From Polyrhizophydium stewartii (taxonomy: Eukaryota; Chytridiomycota; Chytridiomycetes; Rhizophydiales), in NCBI GenBank assembly GCA_027604665.1, contig JADGIZ010000535.1:1-12141 (forward strand): a stretch of DNA of 12,141 bases, in the 5' to 3' direction. The first letter of the stretch is position 1. Every line of letters starts with the position of its first letter. The notes beneath the pieces were generated by a model that saw nothing but the letters and a program-made list of their open reading frames with translations, did not search any database and was not told the DNA's origin. A program made the translations under genes and the position numbers. Positions 1-10,588 of the stretch are shown here, piece by piece.

Positions 1-158
1 GCCCCGCGGGGCGCGGGGGGGGCGCGCGGCCCGCGCGGCGTGGCCCGCGCGCCGGCCCCCCCCCCCCCCACGCCAAACAAGGCGCGGCATTCGCGCACGT
101 CGCGGCGGCCGGCGGCGCGGGGGCACCGCCGTTCGGAGTCGGGCCCCAGAACGCCGGA
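1..158. other. Extremely GC-rich leader with homopolymer runs and a hairpin, 5' of the phosphatase gene
   Basis: This stretch holds a 12-bp palindrome (1-12), a G8 run (15-22), a perfect 9-bp inverted repeat (21-29 with 45-53, 15-nt loop) and a C14 run (56-69). The frame of the downstream gene crosses the whole stretch without a stop, so it could be 5' UTR, promoter, or coding sequence continuing from outside the window. No promoter motif was recognised. Confidence 0.6.
56..69. repeat. C14 homopolymer tract
   Basis: There are fourteen consecutive C bases just after a GC-only hairpin. Runs like this are prone to length errors in sequencing and assembly. Because the phosphatase frame crosses it, one base more or less would change whether that frame stays open upstream. 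Confidence 0.9.
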
Positions 159-2510
159 ATGGCGCCGCCATCCGCCATCCACACGACTCCCGCGGCCGCC
201 GCCCGCCCGAGCGCCGTGCCGCTGCTGGCCCGCAATGCCGTGCGCCAGCTCGAGAAGAAGTCGCTCGGCAGCGCGGGCAGCATCGCAAACAGCCACGCCG
301 GCGCCGCATCCACCTCGACCGCACTGGGCGCTTCTTCCATGGGCGTGCCCGCCGCCGCCACAGCCACCACCGCCGCCGTCGGCATGATGGTCGACCCCGC
401 CGCGGAGCGGCTGCGCAACATCTCGCTGCGCGACGTGTCGACCTCGATGGATATTGATGATCCCGCAGGTGGCCGATGCAGCGAGACGCAGCGGGGTCTG
501 TGCGACCCCATGGAAATATCGCGCAGCAACTCGACCTCGGGCATCTCGGCCTGCGACACGGGCGGCACCGGCGGGTCGACGCTGTCGATGGTCAACAACG
601 ACTCGCTCAGCAGCGTCCACCGGCTCGGCGTGCCCGGCGCCGGCAGCGGCCCTGCACGCGCCTTGTCGGTGACGAGTGCCCACGGCTCCGCCACGCCGCC
701 CATCAACCCGGGCAGGCTGATCGAGCAGGAGAAGCTGCGGATCCTCGAGCCGCGGGATCTCCTCGCACACCTGCGCGCAGGCGGCGGCCAGTGCGTCTCG
801 CCGGCGCTAGACGTCGCCGCAGCGCAGAAGCCTGTTCCTGGAGCGTCCTCTGCGTGGTCGCAGCCAATGTCGATTCTGCTCATCGACCTGCGCCCGGCGC
901 CGGATTTCGAGCGCGTCTGCATCCCAAAGTCTGTAAGCGCCACGTTCCCGGCGCTGCTGATCAAGCGCTTCAAGCGCCGCGCCGTCTCCAACTTCAATCT
1001 CAACAACTTTATCGCCGGCGGAAACGATTCACGCGCAGCGTACAGCGAGTGGCAGCAGGTCGCGCTCGCCGACAAGGCCGGCGCGGTCCAGAGCGTCGTG
1101 GTTGTGCTCGACGAGACCATGAATATGGGCAACACTGAAAGCGAGGCGTGGGCTCTCGCTGCCGCGCTCGCCGAGGGCATGGCGGCCGATCTGATCAAGT
1201 ACGGCCCCGACGCGACGGACAAGTCGCGGCCCATCGTGACCGCCTTCCTGCGGGGCGGCATGCGTGCGCTGCTCGAGACGCCCGAGTCGAGCGCGTTCGC
1301 GCTACATCGTCAGCCCGAGTCAGCCGACCCGAGCGCAGGTGGCGGGATGGGCAGCGCCAGCGGATGCAACGGCAGCCTCGATCCAAGCGACCCGAGCGGC
1401 AAAGTGAAGCGACTTTCGATCAGCGTGGGAGGCGAGGGCAGTGCGGGAGGCCTGCGTCCCGCCAAGCCACGGCCGTCGATGAAGATCAAGAACCCAGGCG
1501 CTGGCGGCGACGACGGCGCTGCCCCCGCCTCGCCCGTTGTGACCGCCAACCCGTCAGGTCCGCCCGCGCCGCTGAACATGAAAAAGAGCAAGCTTGGCCT
1601 TGCCATCGACACTCAGAGCCCCGTTCGCACGACATTCAAGTCGAGCAAGTCGAGCCTGGCCGTCGGATCGCTCGCGTCACCTGTTGTCACGGTCAACACC
1701 GGCAAGCAGGCGCTGCTCATGCCTGGCGCCGTGGGAGCCGCGCGGTCCGGCCTCAGCCAGGCGTGCGATGCGGGGGACACGAGCCCCGTGACGGCGATCC
1801 GCCTGAACATGGGTGATCTGCCGCTCCCCGGCCAGCGCGACGACACCAACATGTCGCCCGAAGAGTCGCCGACAACGTCGCCCAACGACAACGCCGCGCC
1901 GCCCGAGCCGTGCTCGCGCATCTCGCCCAACATCTTTGTGGGCTCGGACGCAATACCACTCGCGCCCGACGCCATTGAGCAGCTGCAGCGGCTGGGCGTT
2001 ACGCACATTCTCAACATGGCCGCCGAGATCAAGAACTCGCAAGCCGTCATTGACTCGGGCAAGTTTGTGCACAAGTGGCTGCCTGTGCATGACAACACCG
2101 AGCAGGACATGGACGCCCCGCTCAAGGAGGCCATTGACTTTATCTGTGCGTCACAGTCGCACGCATACCGCTGCTGCATTCGCAGACGCTGACATGCGCC
2201 GTCTGTTCTGCTTGTCGCTAAAATCGTGATGCCCGATCGGCACACACACACGGGCCAAACAGCTTCTGCAATCAGCAGCAACCCCAACGCAGTGGTGTTT
2301 GTGCACTGCAAGGCGGGCCGCTCGCGCTCGGTCAGCGTCGTCATCGGCTATCTCGTTTCGACGCGCCGGTACACGCTCAAGACAGCCTACGAGCTTGTGC
2401 GCCGCGTGCGCAAGGGCGTGAGCCCCAATCTGGGCTTCATGGCCGCGCTCATGAAGGTCGAAAAGGACGCATACGGGGAGAACTCGCAGATCACGCAGCT
2501 CTACGGATAA
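159..2510 (+). CDS. MAP kinase phosphatase-like protein: rhodanese/Cdc25-like domain plus dual-specificity phosphatase domain (2 exons)
   Basis: Exons 159-2145 and 2263-2510 join in phase 1 to encode 744 residues. The predicted role is dephosphorylation of phospho-Thr and phospho-Tyr on a MAP kinase. Residues about 235-375 form a rhodanese/Cdc25-like domain: it opens with LLIDLRP (240-246), carries a basic patch PALLIKRFKRRAV (264-276) placed like the kinase-interaction motif of metazoan MKPs, and ends with FLRGGM (363-368). I see no Cys in the expected rhodanese loop, so this part is probably a non-catalytic docking domain. Residues about 585-744 are the phosphatase domain, with general acid D645 (VHDNTEQDM) and P-loop HCKAGRSRS (677-685), so nucleophile C678 and R684. 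The N-terminus and the 370-580 linker are Ser/Pro/Gly/Ala-rich and look disordered, with several Ser-Pro sites. The start is the first ATG, but its frame is open back to base 3, so the true N-terminus may lie upstream. Class is firm; the kinase substrate is unknown. Confidence 0.9.
2146..2262 (+). other. Intron of the phosphatase gene (117 nt, phase 1)
   Basis: The upstream frame stops at 2190, just after the DSP helix ending EAIDFI. The catalytic segment resumes in another frame downstream. Donor GTGCGT at 2146 and acceptor AACAG ending at 2262 restore a continuous DSP fold (EAIDFISSAISSNPNAVV). A GCTGACA branch-like site lies inside. Confidence 0.88.
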
Positions 2511-3114
2511 CGGTCCTGCGGCGTCCACCTTGCCGACTGCACATTGCGCATAGAATTGCAAACCGCCGGGTAGGGGTCGCAACACATGCACTGCACATGC
2601 TCGCAGCAGCAAGAATGCTGACAATGTGTTTTCACGCTGTGCGCGGAGAAGGTGTGCTCTCCGCCTGAAGGGCACAGCCTGATCCGGCTGCGTCATCTCG
2701 CATCCGTAAGAACTAGACTCGAGGCCACCTCCAAATCCTTGCAAGGCCGCGAGACACGCCAAATCTCTCACATCTGTCACAAGCACCGCCCACATCGCAC
2801 TCAAACCCACACATACTGCCGATCGTCCCGTCCCTTATCTGGCGGCGACTCACACTCCAATTTCCAGCCCATGGTGGCGCTATCAAACGCCCCTTGCACC
2901 GCCAGTCCGAGCGGTTTGCGGACCTTCTCCGCTGCCTTGGCCGCCCTCTGCGACTTTCATCCAACATCTGCTTACACTCTCTGGTCATTTGTTCTTGTCC
3001 AATTCCTTCTTTTCAATGCCCGTTCGACAACTCGCGCAGAGGCACGCACACACTCCCATCTAAAAAGAAGATACGGCTTTACTCCCGCATGTGAGAGACA
3101 GTGAGCGACCGCCG
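2511..3114. other. Intergenic gap between convergent genes (two 3' ends), no gene supported
   Basis: The gap lies between the stop of the phosphatase gene (+) and the stop of MON2 (-), so it should hold both 3' UTRs and terminators. Base composition is visibly less GC-rich than the flanking exons, with more T- and A-rich stretches. An open frame of about 150 codons exists on the + strand near 2652-3104, but it has no family resemblance and a composition unlike the neighbouring proteins. A short perfect stem occurs at 2643-2649 with 2658-2664 (7 bp, 8-nt loop). I found no canonical AATAAA for either gene and no tRNA-like A/B boxes. Confidence 0.7.
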
Positions 3115-6100
3115 TCAGACGGGGGCAACCACAAACTCTTGCCCAACACGACGAAGCGCCTCCTTGATCGCATCGACGAGCGTCGCCTCGTTGTTCGGCC
3201 CACTGCTGCCGTTGCCGCCACTGCCGCCGCCACCGCTGCCGCCGTAACTTCTTGCTGCCGCCCACGCGAGGCCGGCAACAACCCCAAGCGCATCGCACAG
3301 CGAGTCAAAAAGCAAAAAGATGTGTGCCGAGGGTCCGTTGAGCACACGCGTGCGGAGGGGATCTGCATGCGTTAGAAAAAGTGTGTCAGCTCCCTGCCCC
3401 ACATAAGCAATCTGCACACGAGCGGCAGTGTCCGCGCCGTACCATCGCTCGGAATGCGGAAGCTCTTCTGTAAAATGCCCGCACGCAGCTGCAGATCGCG
3501 CAAATTCCGGACGACAAAGAGCAGCTCGCTTGTGCGCAGCCGCGGCATCGGCAGCCCGCCGTACGTTGGCCGATCGGCGCAGTACGACTGGATGATCTCG
3601 CGGCACAAGTCAACGAGCACCGGCGCCGCAATCTCGGCAACGCGCGTGCGGCGCTCGGCGAGATCCGTCTTTTCGGTCCCGCACAGCCTGAACAGGGCAC
3701 CCAGGCACGCAAACGAAAAGTTCTCGCGCCTCAGGCTGCGCACGTCGAACCCAAGCGCTGGCGGCTCTGCGGCCCGATCGTGGGTGCGGTCGACTGACAC
3801 GTCGCGCGACCGCTCATGCGCGCGCTCCGTGACGCGCCGGAGCAGCGGCACATTGTCCGGCACGCGATCGGCAAGAGCAGGTATCGCTGCCGCTGGGGAC
3901 GCCGCGACAGACGACGCACCGGACGCCAGGCCCGACGGCAGCGCAACAGCCGCTGCCGCGTGCACCATGGACGTCGAAAAGAATCCCGGCGACACAGATC
4001 CGAGGGCCGCTGGATGCGTCCCCACGGACGGCGCGTCCGGCAGCGCCAGTGGCGACATGAGCGAGTCGTGGTCGACCCCGCCCGACGCCGGGTTGTACAC
4101 GTACATGCGCGCGCCGCGGCGCAGCACCGCGACCATGCGCACAATGTGCGCATCGGGGATATGCGCGTCGGCAATGTGCAACAGAATGTCCTCCTCGAGG
4201 GCCGCGACAAACGACATGTCAAACGCCTCGTCTGCCGAGAGCTCCTCGTGTGACAGGCTCGCAGGCGGCGGCGTTGGCTGGATCAGGAACTCCTCAAACA
4301 GCTGCAGCAGCGCCGAGTACACGGCATCGAGCCTGCCCGGCTCGAACCCGCGCGAAAGCGAGTCGAGCGCGTCGAGCCCGATGCGCACGACCGTCATGGC
4401 CGCGTTGGCCGCGCTGCGCCAGAGCGGCGTCGAATCCTTGGTCCCGGGGCTTGGGCATGCGTACTTGAGCCGCAGCGGGATGCCGAGCGCGCCGAGCGCC
4501 GTCTCGAACGCACCGTGCGTGTAGATGCTCGCACGCGAGCCATGCTGCTCGAACAGCAGCACCAGCAGCTGCAGAGCGCGCTTGGCCAGCGCCATGTACG
4601 TGAGCCGCCGCAGCGGGCCGCCCGCGCCTCCGCCCGCGTTGCCGGCGAACATGGACGTCGTCGACGTGGGCGTCGCATCTGGCGCAACGCTCGTCGCGGT
4701 CGCGAACCCAGGCGGCGCGGGGACAAACGGCAGCTTGAGCAGATCCGACACAATCAGCACGATGGCCTCGGGCGACGCATCGATGCCCGAGAAGTCGGTT
4801 CGCGTCTGCGACAGGATGTCGAGCACGGCGGCCTGCAGCGGCGTGAGCGTCTCCTGGTCGTTGACAAAGTCCGCACGCAGCTTACTGAGCGTCGTCCCCG
4901 GAAGCGGCGCCGAGTGATAGAGCAGCAGCTGCCGCGCAATCACCGCAAACTGGTCGAGCTCCGCGGCCGTGAACTGAGGCCGAACGATCTCAAACAGCTC
5001 CGGGAAGCTCGACATGAGCGACGACAGCGTGTCCTGCGTGAAGAAGCCGTGTATGAGCGTCGGCGTCGAGCCATCGCTCCACACAGGCTGCAGCGGAAGC
5101 GCCGCGACGCCCGCCATGTGCGCCGCGACGCCTGCCATCAGTGCCGCCTGCGCAGGCGGCATGCGCGGCGAGTCCAGGCCGTGCATCGACGTGTGCACCG
5201 ACGAGTCCGCGGGGCCGAGTCGCGGCGACTGCGCGGGCGGCGGCAGCATCGCCTGGATCGACATCTGGCGCGAGGCCAAGCGCGCCTGTTGAAGCGGCAG
5301 ATCGGTTGTCGACGCCGATGCTTGCGTGCCGGCATCCTCTGCCGGCGCCGCCGTGGCGCCGCCGCTGCCGCCCACGCCGCTAATAGCTCCCTGCTGCATC
5401 GCCTCGCGCCGCTGCATCTCCTCCGACGACGCGATGATGCCAAGCCCAATCTCGACCCACGTGCGCCAGACGCCAAACCACATCTGCGCGACCTTGGGCA
5501 CGACGCTGTCCGGCACGGGCTTGGTGGCGCCTGGCCGCGCGTACTGGATAATCAGTCGCAGGTTCTTGAGCGCGGCCATCGCGACCTCGGGCGAGCCCTC
5601 GAGACACGTGGCGGCAATGTACTCGAGAAAGTGCGACCAGGCGCGGTCAAAGCTGTCGCCGAGCGACACAAGCACATGCAGAAAGTCCAGGAAGCATTTG
5701 GTCACGCCATTGAGCGTCAGGACCTTGGTCTCGTCCCAGAGCTTGGCGGCCGGCAGCAGCGTCCGGACCATGGGCGACCGCGGCGACAGGATCGGCGACA
5801 TCGGTGCTGCCACGGCGGCTGCCGCTGTTGCCGACGGCGCAACGGCAGTGGCAGAGGCAGCAGCGATGGCCGTAACAGCAGATCCAGGAATAGCCGCTCC
5901 ACCAGGTGCGGCACCCGCCATCTGCAGCGCCTGGGTCGACGCACCAACACCCGCTCCAAGCCCGGCGGCGGCAGCGGCGGCAGCAGCAGCAGTAGTGCGC
6001 CGCGGGTCGGCCTGCACCGCGGCATTCCGCGACACGTCCCACGCCTCGCTCGACACGCGGATGCGCTCGAGCAGCGGGAACAGGATCTGCCAGATGCACT

Positions 6101-9100
6101 GGTCCCACGCCTCGAGCGTGAGCCGCTGGCCGTTCATGGCCAGCGTGCGGAACAGCGTTTGGTTGGCCGAGTTGCGCACTTCGGGGCGGTCGTCCGAGCA
6201 CAGCTCCGACAAGTTGCCGAGCAGATACATCCACAGCGCGTCAAGGACCTTGGTCGTCAGCTTGCCCGACAAGAGATGCACGTTGAGCAGCTTGCGCGGC
6301 CCGGCAGCGGCAGCCTGCTCTGCCGAGGCTGCAGGCGCGGCCTCCGTCGCTATCTGGTCCTCGCTCTCGCCGCCCGCCGCATCATCTGAAGCTGCACCAG
6401 CAGATGCCAAGTCCATTGACGCAACGCGCGCCGTCAATCCCGTCGCCTCGTCCTCGCGAGGCTGCGGCGCCGTGCGCTTCTGGTCCAGCTCCTGCCGCTT
6501 CGTCAGGATAAAGTCGCAGATGGTCCACAAGAGACCGACGGACGTCAAGCTGATGTTGAGATCGTCCGAGAGCGCGCCAAAGGTCGTGACCGTCTCGATG
6601 CAGCGCGAGAGGACGAGCGGCGGCAGCAGCGCCAGAAAGTCGGTGCAGATGAGCTGGATGCACGGGAATCCAATGCGCACAATGGCCGGCGACCGCAGCG
6701 GCACGGGCGCATCGCCAAACCCGCCCGTCTGCACGGGCGGCATGGCCATCTCGGCACCGCCGGCGGTCGCGGCAGCAGGCGTCTCGGCAACACCGGCAGC
6801 GCCAGCACCGCCGCCGCTACCACCAGCGCCGCCAGCGCCGCCCGCAGGACGCGCCGTTCGACGCATCTTGGCCATGCGCACCACGTTCTGCAGAATATCA
6901 AAGACGAGCATCCACCCATTGACAAAGTTCTGCCCGCTGATCTGCAGGAGCTTGTTGAGCGTCTCGAGGCCGCTCTTCTGCACCTCGACCAGCCACGCGA
7001 GCTTGGGCATCTTGTCGAACGCGCGATCGTCCGCCACGGATGCAGCCGTCGCGGCAGCACTCACGGCCGAGGGCTCGCTCGTGACGAAATCAACCGCCAT
7101 GATGGTGCGGATGGGCTCGAGCACGCGCATCTCGACCTGGGCATCGGACAGATCGGCCGCCTGCGCCGCCGCATTGAGGATCTCGCCAAACACAGAGCAG
7201 ACCTGGTTGCGGATCGACGGCGAGCAGCTCGGGTTGTGCGCCATCTGGATCAGCTGGCCAATGATCAAGTCCCACACGCCCGAATCCGTCGTCGCAGGCG
7301 AGATCAGCCGCTTGATGTTGGCCAGCGCCACATCGTGGATCTTGAGGACCGCAAACGACTTTTCCTCGGCAACCTTGAGCAAGGCGTCCTTGGGCAGGGC
7401 TGAGCCCGCCGCCTGCGCGGCGACCGAGCCCGCCATGGTCTCGTGCGCCAGCCGACACAGAGCCCGCACAAACTCCTCGAAATGGCGCATCTCCATGTTG
7501 ACCGTTCGTTCAAACGCACGCTTGACGAATAGCGAGAATGTCGCAAAGTTGTTCTCGGACTGTTGCTGCTGCTGCTGTCCAAACGACTGGGGCGTTCCCA
7601 TCATCGCCGCAGACGAGTTGTTCCCGCCAGTCAGGCCGCCGCCACCCATCATCACCGAGAACGTCGTCGAGCGGTGGCGCAAGGACTCCTTGGCGAGCGA
7701 TCCGACCGCGGGCGACGAAAGCTCTAGCAGGCCTGGGCTCGACTCCATGCGCCGACCCATCTTGCCCGACGCCATCAGACTGTCGGCGATCTGGAGCGTC
7801 TCAAAGACGGCGAACCACGTGCGGTTGTCCATGACCGACGAAATGCACTCGGCAACAAGCAGCAGGATGCGCAAGCACACGACGTTGCGGTCCGTGAGCA
7901 AGCTCGCCGCAGCCGCCGCCCCCGTGGCTCCGCCCGCCCGGCCCGTGCCGTGCAGCGTCGAGAGGTTGAACGGCGACACGTCCTTGGCGACGGCGGCAAA
8001 GTCAAAGCTGAGCGACGACGACGACGGCACGCACACCTTGCACATGGCACCCAGGAATGCATCCCGATGCGACGTCAGCCCGAGCAGCGCAACAACAATC
8101 GTATAGCTCTGGAAAGCCTGCATCGTGCTCGAGAAGATCTCGTCGTCGACCGACGCGGTCGAAAGCAGCGTCAGCACCGCGAGGATGCTCGGACTCGACG
8201 ACTTGACCATCTCGATGGCAAGCAGGATCTGGTCGTTCTTGGATGCGCCACGGGCATGCAGGTCCGCGTTCGAACCGTCGACGGGGCCGGTAGCTGTGCC
8301 AGCAGCCGCGGCAGAGGCGGCAGTGCTGGCTGCGACAGAAGCCGATGTTGAAGCGTCGGTCATGCGGCGAGACTCGCTCACGGACTCTTGGGCGACTTCG
8401 GCCACGGAGTCCAGGTTCGAGACGGTGCCGGCAACACTCGACACGCCCACAGCGCCGACCGACAGGTACTCGTATGACGCGCCAGAGCTGATGTCCGGCA
8501 CGCGCGCGCCGAGAATGGGCAGCGTGAAGGCAGCAATGTTGTCGACCGTTTCGAGGGTGCACTGCACGGCGAGGAACAGCGGGTATGTCTCTGGGAACGA
8601 TGGCGGCTCGGTCTTGTCCAGCTGGTCGATGCTGGCATCATACACATGCAGCTGGTGTCAGCATAAAGACGGATTGACGTAACGGACAGCCGCGAGCAGC
8701 AGAGAGTGACGAAGGAGCACTTACCACTGGATTTTAACCGCGGATGCCGCAGCAGACATGGAGTAAATGTCCACGGAGGGTGCAACGCCTCCGGCGTCCT
8801 TGCCGCCATCGAGCTGCGACATGACGCCGAGCAAGAAGCCGCGCTCGACAAAGACGACCTTGGCGAGCGCCATGACAATGTCAAAGAAGATTCGCGTCGA
8901 GTTCTCGCGCGCGTCGTACTGCTCAAACAGGGCTCTGGGCGACCGAGATTCGCGGCCAGGACAAAAAGGAAACGTGTTGAACGGAGAGGGTCAGAGTCAG
9001 CCGAACCCGTGCTCGGCAATCGGACACAGCGAGCCGCGCGATGCCAAGCAACGCACCTTTGCAGGGTCGCCTCTGAAAACAAGCTCTTGACGGCCTCGAG

Positions 9101-10565
9101 AACCAAAACGCGCTGCCATACGGCAACGTTCTCGGAATCCAGCAGCTTGGCGTACATGGACAGGAAGATCTCGCATTCCATGACGAGCATGCCGTGGAAG
9201 TTCTTGACCACGGCTTGGAGCACGCGCATGAGGCGCACTGTCATGGAAAAGTCGTTCTTTTCCGAGAATGACTTGATGACGAGCGGGCACACGCGGTCCT
9301 TGAGCAGGCCGAGCAATTGCGGGCGCTGCACAAGTGAAGCCGATCCGCACCTTGGCTGGTCAGAAACGGGGCGACAAGGCAGCCACCTGGCTGGTTTGCA
9401 CGGCAAAGCACTCACCTCGCGGAAGAGCGAGGCGTTGCCGGAGAGCACCGACTCGACGAGCTCGAGAGCAAACACTTTGGGCATGGTGCTGACGCGCAGG
9501 AACTCGCCCGGCTCGCCCGACGCAAGCAGACACAGATCCTGCACGGCGCGAACCATGAGCATGCGGTAAGCAAGACGGCATATATGCGGCAATCGAATCA
9601 TCACATGCAGTCATGGAAGAAGCTGACCTGGAACAGAACAAAGGCGTCAGAAGCGGCTTGCATGTGCTCTGGGGCAACTTCGCCGGCAGAAAGAATGTTG
9701 TGGTGCGTGTCTGCCAGATTCGTGAGATTGCAAGTTCGCGGGTCAGCCAAGCATGTATGACACAGGCGTGCGAGGCGCACATGTCGCCAGTCTTTCGCTG
9801 CCGCACCTCGCGAGTCCCGGTGCGCCTTGTCGTCCATGAGAGCCAGCTTCTCAAACGCATGAATGACCAGCTGGCGGAACGTCGCGGCGGCGGTGCTGTT
9901 GACGACAGCCGTCTTGGTGTCCTGAAGGCGGTAGCACAGCAGCAGGGCGTCCGCAAGCGTGTCGCCGCTGACGGACTGGTAGATGGTGATGAGGGGCAGG
10001 ATGGTCTGCAGGATCTTGAGCTGCAGATCCATGGTGCTGCCGAGCTGGTCGGCGAGGGTCTTGATGATCAGCGGCGTCGAGGACTCTGGCACAGCGTGGT
10101 GCGATATGAGCTTCTGCAGACAGCTGATGGCGACCGAGATGAGCTTTGGGTTCTTTGTGTCGCACGACATGATGAACGGGCGCACAATGTCGTCCGACTT
10201 TGCCAGCTCTGCGACGGTTTGGCGCATGGGTGCGGCTGTAGCGGTCAGCATGCGAAGTGTTGCGAGCGCAGCGAGGGAAGCGCAATCCGGCGCACCATCG
10301 GCGAGGGTGCCGGGCGAGCCTGGTGGGAGGGAGGCCTGCTTGTCCTTGAGCGAGCGCAGGACAAAGAGCAGCCGCTCGGCAGCCTGCTCTCGCAGTTGTC
10401 CGAGCCGTCGCAGCGCCGAGCGAGGCGGCGTGTGGGTCAGCGTGCAAGCCGGGATGACCAGGCGAGTGCATGGCTGCGCACCTCCTTGATCTCGGGGTTC
10501 TTGCGCTTGGCCTCATTGGAGAGGTTGACGAGCTCGTTCTGGAGATAGGCAGCAAGGCCGCTCAT
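3115..10565 (-). CDS. MON2: MON2 homologue, Golgi/endosome trafficking scaffold related to Sec7-family GEFs (8 exons)
   Basis: Exons, in order of transcription: 10565-10482, 10383-9807, 9710-9628, 9538-9416, 9325-9057, 8934-8725, 8631-3443 and 3362-3115. They total 6783 nt, exactly 2261 codons (2260 residues). Mon2 is a peripheral Golgi/endosome protein resembling large Arf-GEFs but lacking the Sec7 domain; it acts with Dop1 and the flippase Neo1. Residues 1 to about 230 match the DCB domain, starting right at the family N-terminus (LQNELVNLSNEAKRKNPEIK). A HUS region follows (LLKDRVCPLVIKSFS, then a HUS-box-like QYD at 384-386). HDS/C-terminal landmarks include LNISLTSVGLLW near 1138, NLSELCSDDRPEVRNSA near 1255 and PLRLKYACPS near 1836. 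No Sec7 catalytic domain lies between HUS and HDS. The protein is longer than yeast and human Mon2 (roughly 1.6-1.7 thousand residues), mainly through low-complexity insertions: Q6 near 800, Gly-rich near 1045, Ala-rich near 1325-1395, Gly-rich at 2218-2233. Identity is firm; splice sites are inferred. Confidence 0.95.
3363..3442 (-). other. MON2 intron 7 (80 nt, phase 1)
   Basis: Donor GTACGG; a textbook branch CTAAC lies just before acceptor GCATGCAG. The upstream frame would stop at 3372 within the intron. Joining restores the Mon2 C-terminal block that ends DAIKEALRRVGQEF. Confidence 0.88.
8632..8724 (-). other. MON2 intron 6 (93 nt, phase 2)
   Basis: Donor GTAAGT is the most canonical in the window and gives an in-frame stop if retained. 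Acceptor GATGCCAG gives KIQC followed by IDQLDKTEPP. An earlier CACCAG lies only a few bases after the GCTGACA branch and would shift the frame, so the later AG was chosen. Confidence 0.78.
8935..9056 (-). other. MON2 intron 5 (122 nt, phase 2)
   Basis: Donor GTGCGT after ATLQ, acceptor CGCCCAG before ALFEQYDARENSTRIFFDIV. The reading frame changes across it, and the join restores the HUS-box region of Mon2. Two overlapping branch-like sites (GCTGACT, TCTGACC) are present. Confidence 0.87.
9326..9415 (-). other. MON2 intron 4 (90 nt, phase 0, stop-free and 3n)
   Basis: Donor GTGAGT, branch-like TCTGACC, acceptor TTGTGCAG. Removing it leaves 15 residues between ESVL and LLKDRVCP, the spacing I recall for animal Mon2. 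Retention would insert 30 residues without a stop. Confidence 0.85.
9539..9627 (-). other. MON2 intron 3 (89 nt, phase 0)
   Basis: Donor GTCAGC follows DAFVLFQ and acceptor CGTGCAG precedes DLCLLASGE. The join recreates the LFQDLC motif typical of Mon2. The upstream frame hits a stop inside the intron. The branch is probably GCTTACC, a less typical form than in the other introns. Confidence 0.88.
9711..9806 (-). other. MON2 intron 2 (96 nt, phase 1, stop-free and 3n)
   Basis: Donor GTGCGG, branch-like GCTGACC, acceptor TGGCAG. The frame reads straight through, so the intron is inferred from these signals and from the atypical Arg/Cys/His-rich peptide it would encode between the DCB end and the conserved AASDAFVLFQ segment. 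If it is retained, the protein gains 32 residues. Confidence 0.7.
10384..10481 (-). other. MON2 intron 1 (98 nt, phase 0)
   Basis: The first exon (28 codons) ends EIKE at donor GTGCGC. Its frame would stop 15 codons later. Acceptor GAGCAG joins it to AAERLLFVLRSLKD, reproducing the EAAE spacing of the Mon2 DCB domain. A GCTGACC branch-like site is present. Confidence 0.85.
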
Positions 10566-10588
10566 GGAGATTGTGGCTGCTGCGCCGC

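Noticed and set aside
1613..2344. 243-codon minus-strand frame over the phosphatase gene
   Set aside because: It is antisense to the conserved DSP coding region and crosses its intron. No domain is visible in it.
2652..3104. 150-codon + strand frame in the convergent intergenic gap
   Set aside because: The peptide has no recognisable domain and its Cys/His/Ser-rich composition differs from neighbouring proteins. It fits 3' UTR sequence from two converging genes.
3454..4524. 356-codon + strand frame overlapping the 3' part of MON2
   Set aside because: It is a shadow of the conserved MON2 C-terminal coding sequence, low in complexity and with no family signature.
5326..8106. A 926-codon open frame on the + strand, and another of over 600 codons at 4515-6389
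   Set aside because: Both lie antisense to MON2 exon 7. In GC-rich coding sequence with codons avoiding TTA, CTA and TCA, the opposite strand has few stops. The translations are Ser/Arg/Ala-rich with no recognisable domain, while the minus strand matches Mon2 throughout.
8725..9604. MON2 read as one long minus-strand frame through 8378-9604
   Set aside because: That frame includes introns 4, 5 and 6. The stretches within them lose all similarity to Mon2, and splicing restores the conserved blocks with correct spacing.
9539..9627. Possible intronic C/D-box snoRNA in MON2 intron 3 (box C-like GTGATGA)
   Set aside because: No CTGA box D follows in the intron and there is no terminal stem.
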